Shown one piece after another: positions 1 through 12,458 of a DNA stretch of 64,000 nt; positions within the stretch are counted from its first letter, which is position 1, and each line of letters starts with the position of its first letter. The position numbers and the translations under genes were made by a program. Origin of the DNA: Thunnus maccoyii. Its lineage: Eukaryota; Chordata; Actinopteri; Scombriformes; Scombridae. The notes below the pieces were generated by a model. It was not told the origin of the DNA. It worked only from the letters and a program-made list of their open reading frames with translations, and searched no databases. Location: NCBI RefSeq assembly GCF_910596095.1, contig NC_056538.1:20260501-20324500 (forward strand), in the 5' to 3' direction.

Positions 1-906
1 CAATCCAAAATGGTGGTCCTAGATCGCATTGTGAGACACGTTCACCGAGAGCAAAGGCAGACTGGGTCGAAATCATGACTATGACATGAAAAGACACAGA
101 ATACACTGGCCGATGTGACATTTCGTAAGTGCCATTTTTGAATAAAGTTTAGGGGGAAAACACACACATCTTTAATATATCTGTTGCACAAAAAAAACAA
201 AATGATGGAGGAAAAAAACAATAGGGTCTTTGTGCTTTGCTGCATTTTCAGAACATCAGAGCGGCTCAGATGGGCGACGTGAGCTGATGACGTGCCTCTG
301 CTTTCACATACTTTTTTCTGTTTACATCATAGCGCTACAATTCACCACACATGCAGCGCACAATCTGACATGTTTCCAGTTGATATTGTACAGTCTGAAA
401 CAGATTGCAACCAAGATTTTAGACCTATCTCACACAATGTGATGTGCAATAAACTTACACAATTGTTGTTGTCGCACAGTCTAAAGGTGTGTTAAGTCAC
501 ATGCTTCATGTATGTCATGATTTATGCACTAAATCTGTTGCATTGCACTTTGTTGCATCACTCAGCCAACCGTAAAAACTCTTTTTGCAATATTTCAAGG
601 TTTTTTTTTCAAATTTTCGACTCAGGTCTTTTATGTGCAAATTGAAAATCTGAATAAAAACAGATGGAGCACCAACTGGAGGGAAAAGGTGTTTACTGTA
701 ACACGTCAATAAGTTCATGTCAGTGATTAAATTATCAAACCTCATAACTGCTTCATATCTTGCAATTTGAAATGATAAAACAGCATTTTTTTCTTTGTTT
801 TCAAACGCAACCTTGTTTTCACTGCTGAAAAAAAAAACAGGTTGTGTTTTTATTTCCATTGTTTTGACAATCTTTTATAATGTGACGAGTGGGTGGAAGT
901 TGCTGG

Positions 907-938
<32 letters not shown>

Positions 939-949
939 TATCATCATCG
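907..949. repeat. (ATC)n microsatellite
   Basis: About 13 copies of ATC/TCA. A second similar array lies at 5138-5169. Confidence 0.95.
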
Positions 950-2062
950 TGGCGAGCAGAGCTGCAGCAGTTGAACAAAAAAGGTGTTTGGTGTTACGAA
1001 ACAAACAATTCCACTCATCCCCTCCTGCTGCGCCGCTCCCAAGGCTTCGACTTATGACTCATTCACAGATTGAGCCAGTCAGGAGGAACAAAGGAAGATT
1101 TCAGGCAGAGATCAGAGCGAGCAGGAGTTAATGAAAAGTCAGACTGATCGCTCTCACAACAGGATCACACCGTCACGCCCTCTGTTTTATTCTTTGTAAA
1201 GTTTCTAATGTACATTTGAACTGATTAACACTCACTACAGCTTCTAAATTGCTTGTAACAAGTCTGCCTCTGTGCTATTTTAGTAAACTCAACACAGATA
1301 CAAAGTAGTACCTGTTCCTGTGGTTGAAAGTGCTTCTTCATGATCAATATCAGGTAAAAAAAAAAAGAGCAAACAAACTGCAGTCACATCTGTTATTTCT
1401 GTATGTGCCTCACAGTGTGTTTGTGGTGGGTGGATGGATGACTGAGGCCGCCTGGCAGGCAGTCTGCCTCTGGCCAACATGTTGCACCACTGTGAACTAC
1501 GACAGACACAGACGGCGGTGGTGGTGGTGGTGTAACCCATTTAGATGCAGCCTTGCGGGGATGCACAGACTCGGGTTGTCTCCTTAACAAGGCCAGCAAA
1601 CAGGGCATTCATCATCCGTCGCCTCTCTGTTTGACAGAATCAGGTAACGTTACTGTTGACACTTATTTGTCTCTTCTTTAAATACATTTACTCCTCTATA
1701 TAGTGTTAAAATATTTTCTTCATCGCCAGCATCTTTTCTATAATAATCAACTCTTTTATTCCTGAATTATTTCTTCTTTCTCTTTTTGAAAACACATTTA
1801 GTCTCTCTCTGATTCTCCCTTCTAATATTCACCTCTCTCATCTTCCCATCTCGTGTTTTGTAACCTCTCACTGTTTCTGTGGAGAGGATAAGAAAATAAA
1901 CACACACACACCAACTCACACATGTCTGTTCATGTGCGCACACACGCAATCGCACACAAACACACTAATACACTCCACTTAAACTAAATCAGCAATGTCA
2001 GCAATGGGTATGAAAGGAATGACAGGTGGAGCAGCACGGAAAGCACCTCCACTCCCCTCTTA

Positions 2063-2129
<67 letters not shown>
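2063..2129. repeat. (CA)n microsatellite
   Basis: About 33 uninterrupted CA units. Confidence 0.97.
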
Positions 2130-2131
<2 letters not shown>

Positions 2132-2559
2132 AACACATGTGTAGCTGCTGGTGCTGCTGCATCAGAAAGCTCAACGATGAAATGGCTCAAATGGTGCTCA
2201 TAACCAGGTGGAGCCGCACAGTGAAGTCAGTGTGAGCTCTGGATATTGTATGAGTCTTTTTTTACGTGCTTTTCATCTCTCTTCCTGCCATTTTGTTTTG
2301 TCAACGTGGATCACATTATCCTAATATTAACCTGGTTAATAAAGACAACGTTTTCTTCTTTTCATTCTTCTTTTCTTTTCTTTTAGTATTTTCTGACACC
2401 CTTAATTTGAGGAAAGTCATAGTTGACATGAGAATAACTAAATTTAAGATATGTGGAGTTTGGGTTGGAGATCATCACAGCACTGTCTTGATATCAATAT
2501 AGTATGATATGATGCAAAATCACAGTGAGTCAAATGCCTTTTAGTGTTTTAGTAGAACA

Positions 2560-3610
2560 AAATGCTTTAAAGGATATAGCTGGTGATGTTCTACATTTTT
2601 CTTATTGTCAACAAATCTCATGAGCAGAATCAAACCAACAACGAATTGATCCTACTTATAAGTATTGTGTGTGTATCCAAAGCCTGATATATAGTATTCT
2701 TCTGTGCCGCAGAGCTCTGTTGTTGCCCCAAAACTATTAAAAACACATCAGTGAGCCACACCGTTGTACTAGGTGACATTTCCCTTCACCCCAAATATCA
2801 CAGTTATGGTAGTTTTCTAAGGAGGGTTGAATCGAGGGCAACTGGACTTGGTTGTAGATCGCCTCTCATCTAAGGGGCTTCTTCAGTTCTAATTGACTGG
2901 TGGGGAGTCCCAGGTATTTAACCTCTGTGGGGTTGTTACCACTTGGTTCGTTAGTGCTCCTGGCTGTCGTAACAACAGCTGTTGGAGTCACCTGATGCCA
3001 AATGTGAATGGTTGTAAAGTCTCCTGGGAAGGGATGAGAGGAGAACATTGTAGGTGGGGGATGAGTGATCCTGCGTTGATGGATGGTTTCTCTACATTAA
3101 CATAAATCATCTCCTTCACTCCTCTTTCAAACCATCTGTCCTCCCTATCCAAAATATGTACGTTGTTGTATCTACAACCAAGTCCAGTTGCCCTCGATTC
3201 AACCCTCCTTGGATAATCATGAACTGGATGACTGACAATCTTCACAGACACGTTGTGGTAGTTTGTTTAGAAACAGCTCCAAAGACTCAAGAGATTGTAA
3301 TATGTAGCACAACAAGCTAGCCAAGCTCTGTAAACAGAACCATGTTCCTGCACATGTGCAGTGGCGTCTGCCGTACACAGAAATACTCTCCTGAGGCTGA
3401 AAATGTGATTTCTGTTATTAGTCTTTAGAGCCGTTTCTAAACCAATTAACATGCTCAAACTCTTCATGGTGAAGGAACATCCAGTGCAGTGGTCTGGCTC
3501 ATTGACGCGTTTTTAATCATTTTTGGACAACAGAAGTCTACAGCACAGATGAATACAATATATCAGGCTTTTGATACACACACAATACATGAGATTTGTT
3601 GACAATAAGA
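2560..3610. mobile_element. Foldback-type repeat interrupted by a second inverted-repeat element
   Basis: The left arm (about 2560-2818) and right arm (about 3225-3610) are approximate inverted copies: GTCAACAAATCTCATG on the left and its complement near 3590 on the right. Between them sits the 2819-3210 element. Another copy of the outer family lies at 3850-4190 (the shared GCCTGATATAT and GTGCCGCAGAGCTC identify it). Confidence 0.6.
2819..3210. mobile_element. MITE with 41-base terminal inverted repeats
   Basis: Bases 2819-2859 and 3170-3210 are perfect inverted repeats starting AAGGAGGGTTGAATCGAGGG. The 310-base core has no ORF of note. The sequence matches a repeat widespread in teleost genomes. 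No clear target-site duplication is seen. Confidence 0.75.
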
Positions 3611-3849
3611 AAAATACAGAAAATCGCCAGCCTTATCCTTTAATGTTTAAAAAATATGAGCTCCCGAGTGTTTCAAATGTCAAGCTCTGGCAGATTTATT
3701 TGTTGGCCTTCATTGAAAACATGAGAGCTGTGAACCAAAACATCTCTGTGTGAGTATTGTCATGAAATAATAATGCAGAGAGATGATGAACGATAACATT
3801 GAACTACTAGCCAGCCAAATGTGGAGTATTCCTATTTTAGATGCATTAT

Positions 3850-4190
3850 TTAAAGATAAGTCTGGTGATATTCTGTATTTTTGTTATTGTTAACAAATCC
3901 CATGAAAAGACCAAAACTAACAATGAATTAAATCCTACTCATCTCCTTTGTAGCCAAAGCCTGATATATCTTATTCATCGGTGCCGCAGAGCTCCATTGT
4001 TGTCAAATACTATTACAAAACACATCATTGTTGCATTGGGTGACATGTTCCTTCATTACAATGTAGTTTATTTAGGGCAGTTCCCACATACACCATCCTA
4101 CTGCTGTAAATACTCACTAGAGCACCGAATGTATATTAATTCGCAGCTGAAAATAGTCCACCTTACTCCTGTTTAAAGTAACTTTTGCTA
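3850..4190. repeat. Second copy of the 2560-2818 dispersed repeat
   Basis: Direct similarity to 2570-2800 over about 230 bases, continuing further than the truncated first copy (GCACCGAATGTATATTAATTCGC). Confidence 0.6.
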
Positions 4191-4734
4191 AAAACTACCA
4201 TGCCCAAATAACTTCTTTTTATATAAATGAAACTAGATATATTTGTGACATGTTCTAAAAGAATGACATCTTCAGTAGAAACCAGTGTGTTTGGGTGCGA
4301 CACAGAGAGTGTAGGGAAGTTGGAAAGCATCAAAAGACGGACTGATGCATTGTTGGTTTCTTCATTAATGTTGCTTGAAGATAGTCACAAGGGTTAACTA
4401 CAACATGATGTCAAAATATAAGAAAGAGCAGACGTCTTCCATCATTACTGGGACTATGCAGCAGGAATATGAACGTAGTAATCCCAGAAACTACCAAAGT
4501 AAACATTTTAATCCCATGCAAACACATTATTGTAGCTCATGTAAATGTCTTCACTGATGGCAGAGGAAGGTTAAAGTGAGGTTTCTTTGTGTGTGTGTTC
4601 ATGTGTGTCAGTGCGCATGTGCAGTCACTCTGGTGAAGCAGCCGTGAGGGGAGGGTATGAGCCGTATTAATACAACAACAGGGAAAAGGCCCAGCGATGG
4701 TTGCCATGGTAAATATGGCCCCCTGTCGCGTGCT

Positions 4735-4957
4735 AGCAGTCCCCTCCTCCCCCTCTTTACCCTTCCTCTTCCACTGCTCTCTACTATTTCTCTCCACGCT
4801 TCCTCTCCTGCCGCCCTAACCGATCCCCTTTCTCTTCCACCGCCGCTTCCTCCTTTCCCAATTCTTCTTTTTTCTTCCTTATTACCTTCCCTCCCCCTCC
4901 TTCCTCTCCTTCCCTACCCTATCTTTCCTTTACGCCACAGTGACCCCCCCCCCCCCG
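4735..4957. repeat. Polypyrimidine tract
   Basis: Nearly pure C/T on the plus strand, ending in a C10 run. Such tracts can form triplex (H-DNA) structures. It explains the proline/leucine-rich frame at 4657-5088. Confidence 0.8.
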
Positions 4958-5137
4958 GCTCCAGACAGTCCCTGAATGCTGCGCAGAACAAGGCGAACTT
5001 AAGTGCATCATGGCAGGTTGACTGGGCAGCGCCACAATATCACCGCTGCCCCCTCATGACCCGAAAACCACAATGTTCACATAGATAACGATGTCATACA
5101 GGTGATGTGATGTAACTGCCTTCGTGCCAGCGTGCAC

Positions 5138-5169
<32 letters not shown>

Positions 5170-5564
5170 TCCTCCTGGATCCAGCGTGTCGTTATTCATC
5201 ATGATCTGCTGTTCACGCTGCATACGAAGCAAATACTGTTGACATAAGTAGGATTTTTAAAGAAGCACTAAAATAAAAGATGATATTTATCTTTTTTTTT
5301 CTATCACTGTAATCAGATTAACACTACAAAAGAACATATTTGTTTGCCAGGAGAAAATCTGGCTCCACTTCCCTAAACGAAGCGGTCCCGTGTGATCAAC
5401 AGTAACTGATAGATGATTGATTGACAGATGATTTGAGATGAGGGTGAAATTTGGAAAAGGATATGACCAGATGACCTTCATTCAGTAACCCTACAGCAAG
5501 ATACATTAAGCTTAGAGGTTCATTCTTGACCTCTGAAATACACATGTTATCAAATGTTTAGGGA

Positions 5565-6120
5565 TGCAACGATTTGTTTATTGACAGAAAATCAATCGCC
5601 AATTATTTTGATAATCGATTTTACAGAAAACATGTTCTGTAATTCTCTGGTTGCAGCTTCTCAAATACAAACATCTTCTGTTTTATTTAGTCTCCTGTGA
5701 TAGTAAACTGATTATGAAGATAATAAAATCCCTTTTAATCATTTTAAATCTCCTTTAGCTGACACACGGCAGTGTGTGTTTTAATTGAGCTTTAACTTTT
5801 ATGTGCATGTATTGCTTTTATTGTTTCTTATGTTTTATATTGCTTACTGCTTATCTGTTCATATTTGCTTTTTATATTTGCTGATTTTTGTTTCTTTTAT
5901 TTTATATTTTGTATTGTAATCGAGGCGTCCTTGAAGGTTTGAATGAATGCATGAATGAATGAATATCTTTGGGCTGTGTATCGGACATTTTTCGGTTGCA
6001 TCTTGAACTTTGGGAAACAGTGATCGTCATTTCTCACCATTTTCTGACATTTTAGAGACCAAACAATGAATTGATTAATCTAGAAAATAATCAACAGATT
6101 AATCGATAATGAAAATGAAG
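5565..6120. mobile_element. hAT-like non-autonomous element
   Basis: Begins GGGATGCAACGATT and later contains ATTAATCGATAATGAAAATG. This is the common teleost GCTGCAACTAACGATT family with palindromic AATCGATTA ends. Confidence 0.55.
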
Positions 6121-6454
6121 CTTTTGATTGTAGAAGGCTGTAAAACATGGTCAAAACATCCAGACAGAGAACCTTGAGTTTAGAATATTTTATTACAGAT
6201 TTGTTTTTCTTGTTCTAACTGCATCAATAGTTTGTTTTTATGAGCTCTTTAGTTTTTGTTTTATTGCTACACTAGTTCTGCATTATGATACAAGCTAAAG
6301 ATTAAAAGCCAACATACTAAGATTGAAGATGATTTCTATTTGGTAAGAGTAGAGTTACCTTTAATAAGGACGGAGGCACATTGTTACAGATGCAGATCAC
6401 TCAGTTGCATCAATTAAATTATTATTATCATTGCAGTCAGCTGTCACACCTGTT

Positions 6455-6772
6455 TAGTGCAACTGATGATTATTTTCATTATTAATCTGTTGACTATGTT
6501 TTCAATCAATTGATCAGTTGTTTGGTCTATAAAATGTCTGAAAATGGTGAAAAATGTCAACCACAGTTTCCCAACGTGACGTCCTCAAATGTCACATCTT
6601 TGTCCACAATCCTAAAATATTCAGTTTATTATCATAGAAGACGAAAGAAACAAGAAAATATTCATATTTGAGAAACTGGAATCAGATAATTTGGACATTT
6701 TTTTCCTCAAAATATTAATTGATTATCAAAATAGTTGGTGATTCACTTCGACTGATTGTTGCAGCTCTACAC
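6455..6772. mobile_element. hAT-like non-autonomous element, nearly full length
   Basis: Runs from GATGATTATTTTCATTATTAA through GGTCTATAAAATGTCTGAAA and GACGTCCTCAAATGTC to GTTGCAGCTCTA, the complete order of the teleost consensus. Further copies lie at 20820-21165 and 57718-57825. Confidence 0.65.
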
Positions 6773-7812
6773 CTGTTATTTATTAGCTGACACCTCTGTC
6801 TGCTTTCACTGCAACAATTCCTCCGTCATTTTTGGTGTAATCTTACTCTGACATATATTAAATATATGTGGGTCTCCATGCATAGCAAATATGACAATAA
6901 GATGATGTTTAATCTGTTACATATATTATATTTTCTAATACTGAAAATCTACAACGTGTGTGAACTTTAAAATGTTTGGAGTATGCTCATTTAATTTAAA
7001 GTGTGAACTTTGTATATGTTACAGTAGATGAATACTGTCATGAAGTAACTGTATATGAACTGGTGTAAATACTACTGTGATCCAGGGGCTCACTGATTGC
7101 ACAGTGATGCCATTAGACACGCAGTCTTACATCATCCAACTGCACGGTTCAGGAGACGTCTTCTCACCTCAGACCTCATGTGAAATGTTGATGTTACAAC
7201 ATGATAACGACGTGAACTTGGCTCATATATACATAATGAAAACATTAATGCATTAATGTCCCATCAGCCTATCCTGTGACTTTATTTATTTATTTATTCA
7301 TTTATTGTGTTTTACTGTCTTTTCCTTACACTTACACAGCAGAGCGCTACATCTACAACTGGAATAAACATGAAATCACTGGGATTTGTCATTTGGTCGT
7401 GATGACTTTGGGGGAAAAAACAAGAAAATAAATGGACTTAATGTCACATGTACCATTTAAAAGATAATGACTTTACTGCCTGAGAGCCTGAATTTGGCAT
7501 AGTGATAATAAGATGTGTTCATTTAGGCCTCCCTCTCATTTTTCCCCTATTGTGGCTGGAAAATAGCTTCCACTAAATAATGGACTCCTTTGATCAGAGC
7601 GTAATCCTTCACATTATATGTGCCCACCAACTAAAACACACAAAATAATCTATCCAGGTTTTTATTGCCTAACACAGTAATATCAGTACTATCTGGTGTG
7701 AACCCGATGAACCGGAGCGAACAACGGTGTCAGCAGTACTTGAAGGCTTCTGAGGTCTGAGTTAAAACAGGACACGGTGTTTCTTGTTGGGGTTGGGACC
7801 GGTACCGCTCAC

Positions 7813-8200
7813 CTGTCAGGCTGTCGTAGCACTCGATCTCGGTGCTCTCCACGGCTCTCCGCTGCTCCTCGGTCAGCTTGGCGGCGGCTTGGTTCAGCAG
7901 GTTGACCTCGGATCCCGTCGTCCCGTCGACCACATGAACCCCTTTGAGCTGCAGCAGCGCCCGGTGGTACTTGCCTATCGCTTCCCGAAATTTCTTCTCC
8001 TTGTAGCAGCGGTGACCCTCCGCCTTGAAGTCGATGGCTTTCTGGATCTTCGACTCCATCTCCATTTCAGCCGAGCCGGCTCGGTACCCTCCACCGCCGC
8101 CGCCGCCTCCTCCGTCGCCTCCGGCGGCAGCTGCCAGGCTCCGGCCGCCGGTCTCCGGGTAGCTTTTCAGGCTCTTTATCGAGTGCTGTTTGGCTTCCAT
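7813..8200 (-). CDS. ttc9b: Tetratricopeptide repeat protein 9B, first coding exon (partial gene)
   Basis: The exon encodes 129 residues plus one base. A low-complexity Gly-rich stretch (about residues 26-38) is followed by the first TPR helix pair of the TTC9 family: FKAEGHRCYKEKKFREAIG (residues 58-76), then the YHRALLQLK segment, the linker, and EEQRRAVESTEIECYDSLT (residues 111-129). These match TTC9B better than TTC9A, notably the FKAEG, EEQRR and ECYDSLT segments. TTC9 proteins are small TPR proteins thought to act as co-chaperone-like adaptors in the cytosol. The exon ends in CTGACAG|gtgagc (donor 7807-7812), phase 1, at the boundary expected before the ACLLQ exon. The TPR2/TPR3 exons were not found on the minus strand down to position 1, so they probably lie outside the window. 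Start: ATG at 8200 sits in good context (gacATGG). The frame stays open upstream to ATGs at 8290 and 8338, so the N-terminus could be up to 46 residues longer. Adjacency to the C19orf47 gene agrees with human 19q13.2. Confidence 0.85.
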
Positions 8201-9075
8201 GTCTCTTAGTGAAAGCGGCTGGAGCGGGCCATGGTGCTCGGACACGAATGTGTGTTTTGTTGGGGAGGACCGGAGCAGCGTGCTGTGCATAAATGATGCG
8301 TGATAGAGCGGCAAAGACGGCTGGGCAGGCGGCGGCACCGGAGAAAAACAGCCAAGATAACGGCTTCAGAAGCGTTTCCTGCTCGTGTTTGTGCTTGAGG
8401 AATAGATGTAAAAATAACTCTAACCGCTTTTTTTTAATCAATTACAAAGAGATAAATAAGGCTAGAGCAGCTGGCAGCGACATCCTGTATCCCCCATCCG
8501 TCTGTTTTCCTCGTGCTGGTCCTCTCGCGGACGGATGCTCGGGAGGATTTCTATGGCAGCGAGCTCCGAGGCACGCGCAGCTTCAGCACCACAGACAGCA
8601 GCACACAAGACTACCTCTACCGCACAGCATTGTGGGGGAATAAAAAAAAAACAGAAGTCGTGAGGCGTTGCTGCTGCAGTCCAAATTTTGCATGTCAAAA
8701 GCGGAAAAAAAGGTGCAGAAATGTTCACGATACGATTGATTATTTATCAAACCACGTTGCACTTTGGTAGAGAAATATTAACCAAGTGTATGAGTTACAC
8801 AATAATACATATCTGCCAATAATTAATAGCTTTTTTGTATATTTATTGAACTATCAGGAAAGGGTGCCCTATTGACACCATTAAGTGACAGCCTCCATAA
8901 GCCTATTTAGGTTACTATATCTTAAATGTTTAATTAATAGCCTTATAAAAGATAACACATTACGTCACTCCCATTGTTTACACGTGGCCAGCCCTCACAA
9001 TAATTTTGAAAAAAGCTGATACAGGTAAATTCAGCTTTTACTTCAATCGATACCCCATCTATAAACATCAGATAA

Positions 9076-9201
9076 TGGCCAAACCGGAGCGCCTGATGAC
9101 TTCAGCTGATAAGCTTTTCAAGGAGATGGAGACGGACAGCAGGAGGCTGCAGGAGCCAGAGGAGGAGGAGGAAGAGAGCGACCTCAAGGGGACATGGTGT
9201 T
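9076..9201 (+). CDS. Unrecognised small ORF or first exon, divergent from ttc9b
   Basis: The 41-codon frame starts MAKPERLMTSADKLFKEMET and ends in a run of Glu followed by SDLKGTWC. The ATG has A at -3 and G at +4. Base composition is markedly more GC-rich and codon-like than the AT-rich flanks. The frame stays open upstream to 9006. It faces away from ttc9b, 0.9 kb from that start. I do not recognise the family. It may be a real first exon, a decayed gene fragment or chance. Confidence 0.25.
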
Positions 9202-9754
9202 AATTACACCAATTTTTTCAATGTGACGTGCAGCACCACCAGCCAGCCACATATGATTCCGTCGTTTCTGCATAAATCTTTGCAAGGTGGTAACATCATT
9301 TCCTCCACATGTACATATAAGCAGCCGCAAGTCTGTGAAGTGTGATTCATCTGAGTCATAAGCAGCAGCACGATAAGAGGTTAATTCAGTCCAGAAGCAG
9401 TGACAAAGAGAGTAAACATCTGTACTCTCACATCCATATTCTTGGTTCACAGATCAGACCTGCAGTGTATCAGCTCCTCCTCCAACCAGCCTACAGACAA
9501 ACATTTATGAATAATTTATTATAGCAAGACATCACAGGTGTTAAGAGTACAGTTAAAACATAATTCCCTCCATATGTTATTGTCATGGCTGGCGGTGAGA
9601 GCTAATGTGTTCAGAGTCACTACAGCAACTCAGTCTGTGTGTGTTAAGAGAGAAAATACACTAAATACTGGCAGCTCCACGGTTTCTCAGTGTCATAAAG
9701 GAGAGGTTTTCTTAGTTTTCCTCCTTGAAACATATTATGATTATAATATATACT

Positions 9755-10160
9755 CACCAAGCATTTTATTAGGAACATCTGTGTAATCTAATGCAATCCC
9801 ATGCAACAATTCTACTTTTACAAAGCTTATATAGTTCCGGTTTTTGCTGAAATTGTCAGAAAGGTGATAATTCTACAGTATGTTTATTATTCAGGTCATA
9901 GTGGAGTTCATTATATTGAAAAGTGTTCCTAATATTTCACCCCCCTCATGTCTGTTAATGGGGTGGATTCAATATAATGCACTCAAGCACACCTCCACCA
10001 CCCACTACAACCCCAATAATAAACATAAAGTAGAATTATCACCTTTCTGACAATGTCAACAAAAACTGAAAATGTATAAGCTTCATAAAAGTAGAATTTA
10101 TGGCAGAGCTGTTGTATTGGATTGCATTAGAGTGCACGAGTGTTCCTAATAACAAAACAT
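9755..10160. mobile_element. Palindromic (foldback) MITE
   Basis: The left end ACTCACCAAGCATTTTATTAG and the reversed right end (GAGTGTTCCTAATAAC) are inverted. Inner arms share GTCAGAAAGGTGATAATTCTAC and its complement near 10040-10055. The symmetry centre is near 9955. The end sequence is a repeat common in teleosts. Confidence 0.7.
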
Positions 10161-11655
10161 CTTTTGTCTTTTTCAAAGTCAAGTGGTTTGTGTCACAATA
10201 TGATGTTTGAGGGTCACAAGAGTCATTTTTATACCGACCGTGTTATAATCATGTAATAAGAAGCAAATGTTAGTATACTTGGGAAAAAAAGCAAAGAACT
10301 GTAATAAAAGCAGATGTGGTGTAAAAACAATACATTTCAAATAGTGTCTTTTTTTTTTCAATTTAAGAAAAGTTCATGTCTGCAATCGTCAATCTACATT
10401 TGTCATATACACATATGATGTGTATATATATGCGTGTGTGTGCTCTATAGTACTTCTGACAATGCTTTTAACATCATTTTAACATGAAGACTTGCCTTGA
10501 GCTAAAAGTGATCCAGATAAACAAACATCCTATATATTTTGTACTGAGGAGGGTATAAAGATTTCAATGTTTCAACAGTGAGGAAGATATACCATAATCG
10601 TTCAGATATGGACGTCAAACGTGTGTGTGTGTGTCTGTGTGTGTGTCCCAGGCTGCAGCTGCATACAGTAAAGAGGAAACTCTCGCAGTTGAGCCAACAT
10701 TATGCAGCAGCAGCCTCATTACGAGAGGAGTGGATAGGTTTATTGATAAATGATCATGTTAATATTCTCTAGGGAATATAAATATTGACTACACTGTCAT
10801 GTCTTAGTTAGAGTTGTACAGTACAGTATGTGCCACTGACTTGCATCGTAATGCCTCCATCAAAAAGGAAAAAACAAACAGCAACGATGTTTGGACCCTT
10901 CTTTTTTAATCATTTTACCAAGCATACTTCAGCAAGTTCAATATTTTTTAAAAATTATGACACTTCATGGTGAGTTTGCTCTACTTTGTTCCTTAAAACA
11001 ATAACAAGGTCTTTAACGCAATTTTAAACTTTTCAAATATTTACAGTTTGTAACAAAGTTGTGGTGTGAAGTCTGAAAAAACCAAAATAGTACACAGGTG
11101 TTAATGACCCATACTGGGTAAGGTGACCTACCCACTGGACCGTCTGTGGCCCCCTGACACCCGGTCTGATGGCATCTCTGAGTTTCTTTACATGGGAACA
11201 TGATATAGAAAAATATGCAGCAGAACAGATTCTGTGCTGTGAGAAATCAAGTCTACCAAATCTATATATTGCATTTCGAAATAAACAATATTCTACTGAT
11301 GCGGCCTTCAAGTAGGTGGTTATAGAAAACGTTCAGTAATACGATAGAAAAGCTGACTTGGGCGTCCAGAGGTGTGAACTTCTAATCCACGAGTGCAGAA
11401 GAAGAAGAAGAAGAGGTGTCGGTGTAGTTTTTTCTTGTTTCAAGTGTTCAGAGAGGTCGCTCTGTGGAACCATTTTAATTTCCTTTTTCGTGCACAAGTC
11501 CGAGGCTGATATTCAGAAGCCTTTCGTCAACGCTTTTACCCATTTTCTACTCTCAAAACGTGATATAGGAGGTAATTTTAAGGTATCAAGATGTGGAAAG
11601 ATTTAACCATCACCCCACTGCTTGTTCTACGTCCGACTGCGGTCCAGGTTTTTTT

Positions 11656-11661
11656 TTTATT
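11656..11661 (-). terminator. Candidate polyadenylation signal for the C19orf47 gene
   Basis: A minus-strand AATAAA lies about 650 bases past the stop codon at 12312, giving a plausible 3' UTR. It sits beside a poly(T) run, so the match could be chance. Confidence 0.3.
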
Positions 11662-12311
11662 ACCTTGAATAATAAAATTAGCCTGCCTGAGGTGGTATTT
11701 TAAAAGAAATATTGACACAACGACTAAATAATTAATCTTAGCAACATTTTCATCTACTCGTGTGTTCATTCAGGATGAATCTCAGAAAAAGGGAAGTTTA
11801 GGCAGCAGCATCCTTATATGTGGAGTTACAGGAGAAATTTAAAAAACCACCATAGTGGGCAGCTTGGTTGACGTCATGCTCATGCCTTAAACTCACGTAC
11901 AGTATACTTAAATATATATTTCTAAAAAATCATAAATGGCAGATATGATTGAGACATGATAACCAGCTTTCTGGTCGGGCAAGAAAATACACACAGTGGA
12001 CTTAGAGTTTGAAAGAATCCTCAAATTAAAAGCTTGGAGATAAACTGAAGTGATTTTTCAATGGCAGCGTAACTAAAGTGTGAAAAAAAAAGCATCTATT
12101 TTTATCTAATAGTAAACCTAAAGCCACAGTGCAGCATTAAAATCGTCCATTCACTCAGGCGGAACAAAAAAAAAAACAAAACAAAAAAAAAAACTCCAGT
12201 TAATATCAATCTGCAGTCCTGTGTGTTGCCAGGATAAATGCAAAAAGGTGTGGATACAAATTTTTGTAAAGAACGTATAGAAAGAGTCTGGTTAATCTTT
12301 TTGGATGTGTG

Positions 12312-12405
12312 TTAGGTTCTCTTGCTGCCCAGTCTCTTAAAAACACTGACAGCCTTAACGTCCATCTGGGCCCCGAGACTGTCCCCTCCTCCTCCTCCTG
12401 CTCCT

Positions 12406-12458
<53 letters not shown>

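Larger units (their letters stand above)
1..7729. other. Intergenic or ttc9b intronic region without recognised exons
   Basis: No coding exon is recognised on either strand. The stretch holds microsatellites, a nested inverted-repeat element (2560-3610), a related copy (3850-4190), a pyrimidine-rich block (4735-4935) and two hAT-like elements (5565-6765). If the missing ttc9b exons lie left of position 1, all of this is ttc9b intron 1. Confidence 0.6.
8340..12311. other. Intergenic region between ttc9b and the C19orf47 gene
   Basis: About 4 kb. It holds the small ORF at 9076, a foldback element (9755-10160), a TG-rich stretch near 10620 and an (AGA)n near 11398. The part from about 11650 to 12311 is probably C19orf47 3' UTR. 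No AKT2 or CCNP exon is recognised. Confidence 0.6.

Noticed and set aside
889..1131. 80-codon frame rich in isoleucine
   Set aside because: It is the translation of an (ATC)n microsatellite; no domain.
4657..5088. 143-codon Pro/Leu/Ser-rich frame
   Set aside because: Produced by the polypyrimidine tract; no homology or splice context.
7784..8209. 141-codon plus-strand frame
   Set aside because: Antisense shadow of ttc9b exon 1.
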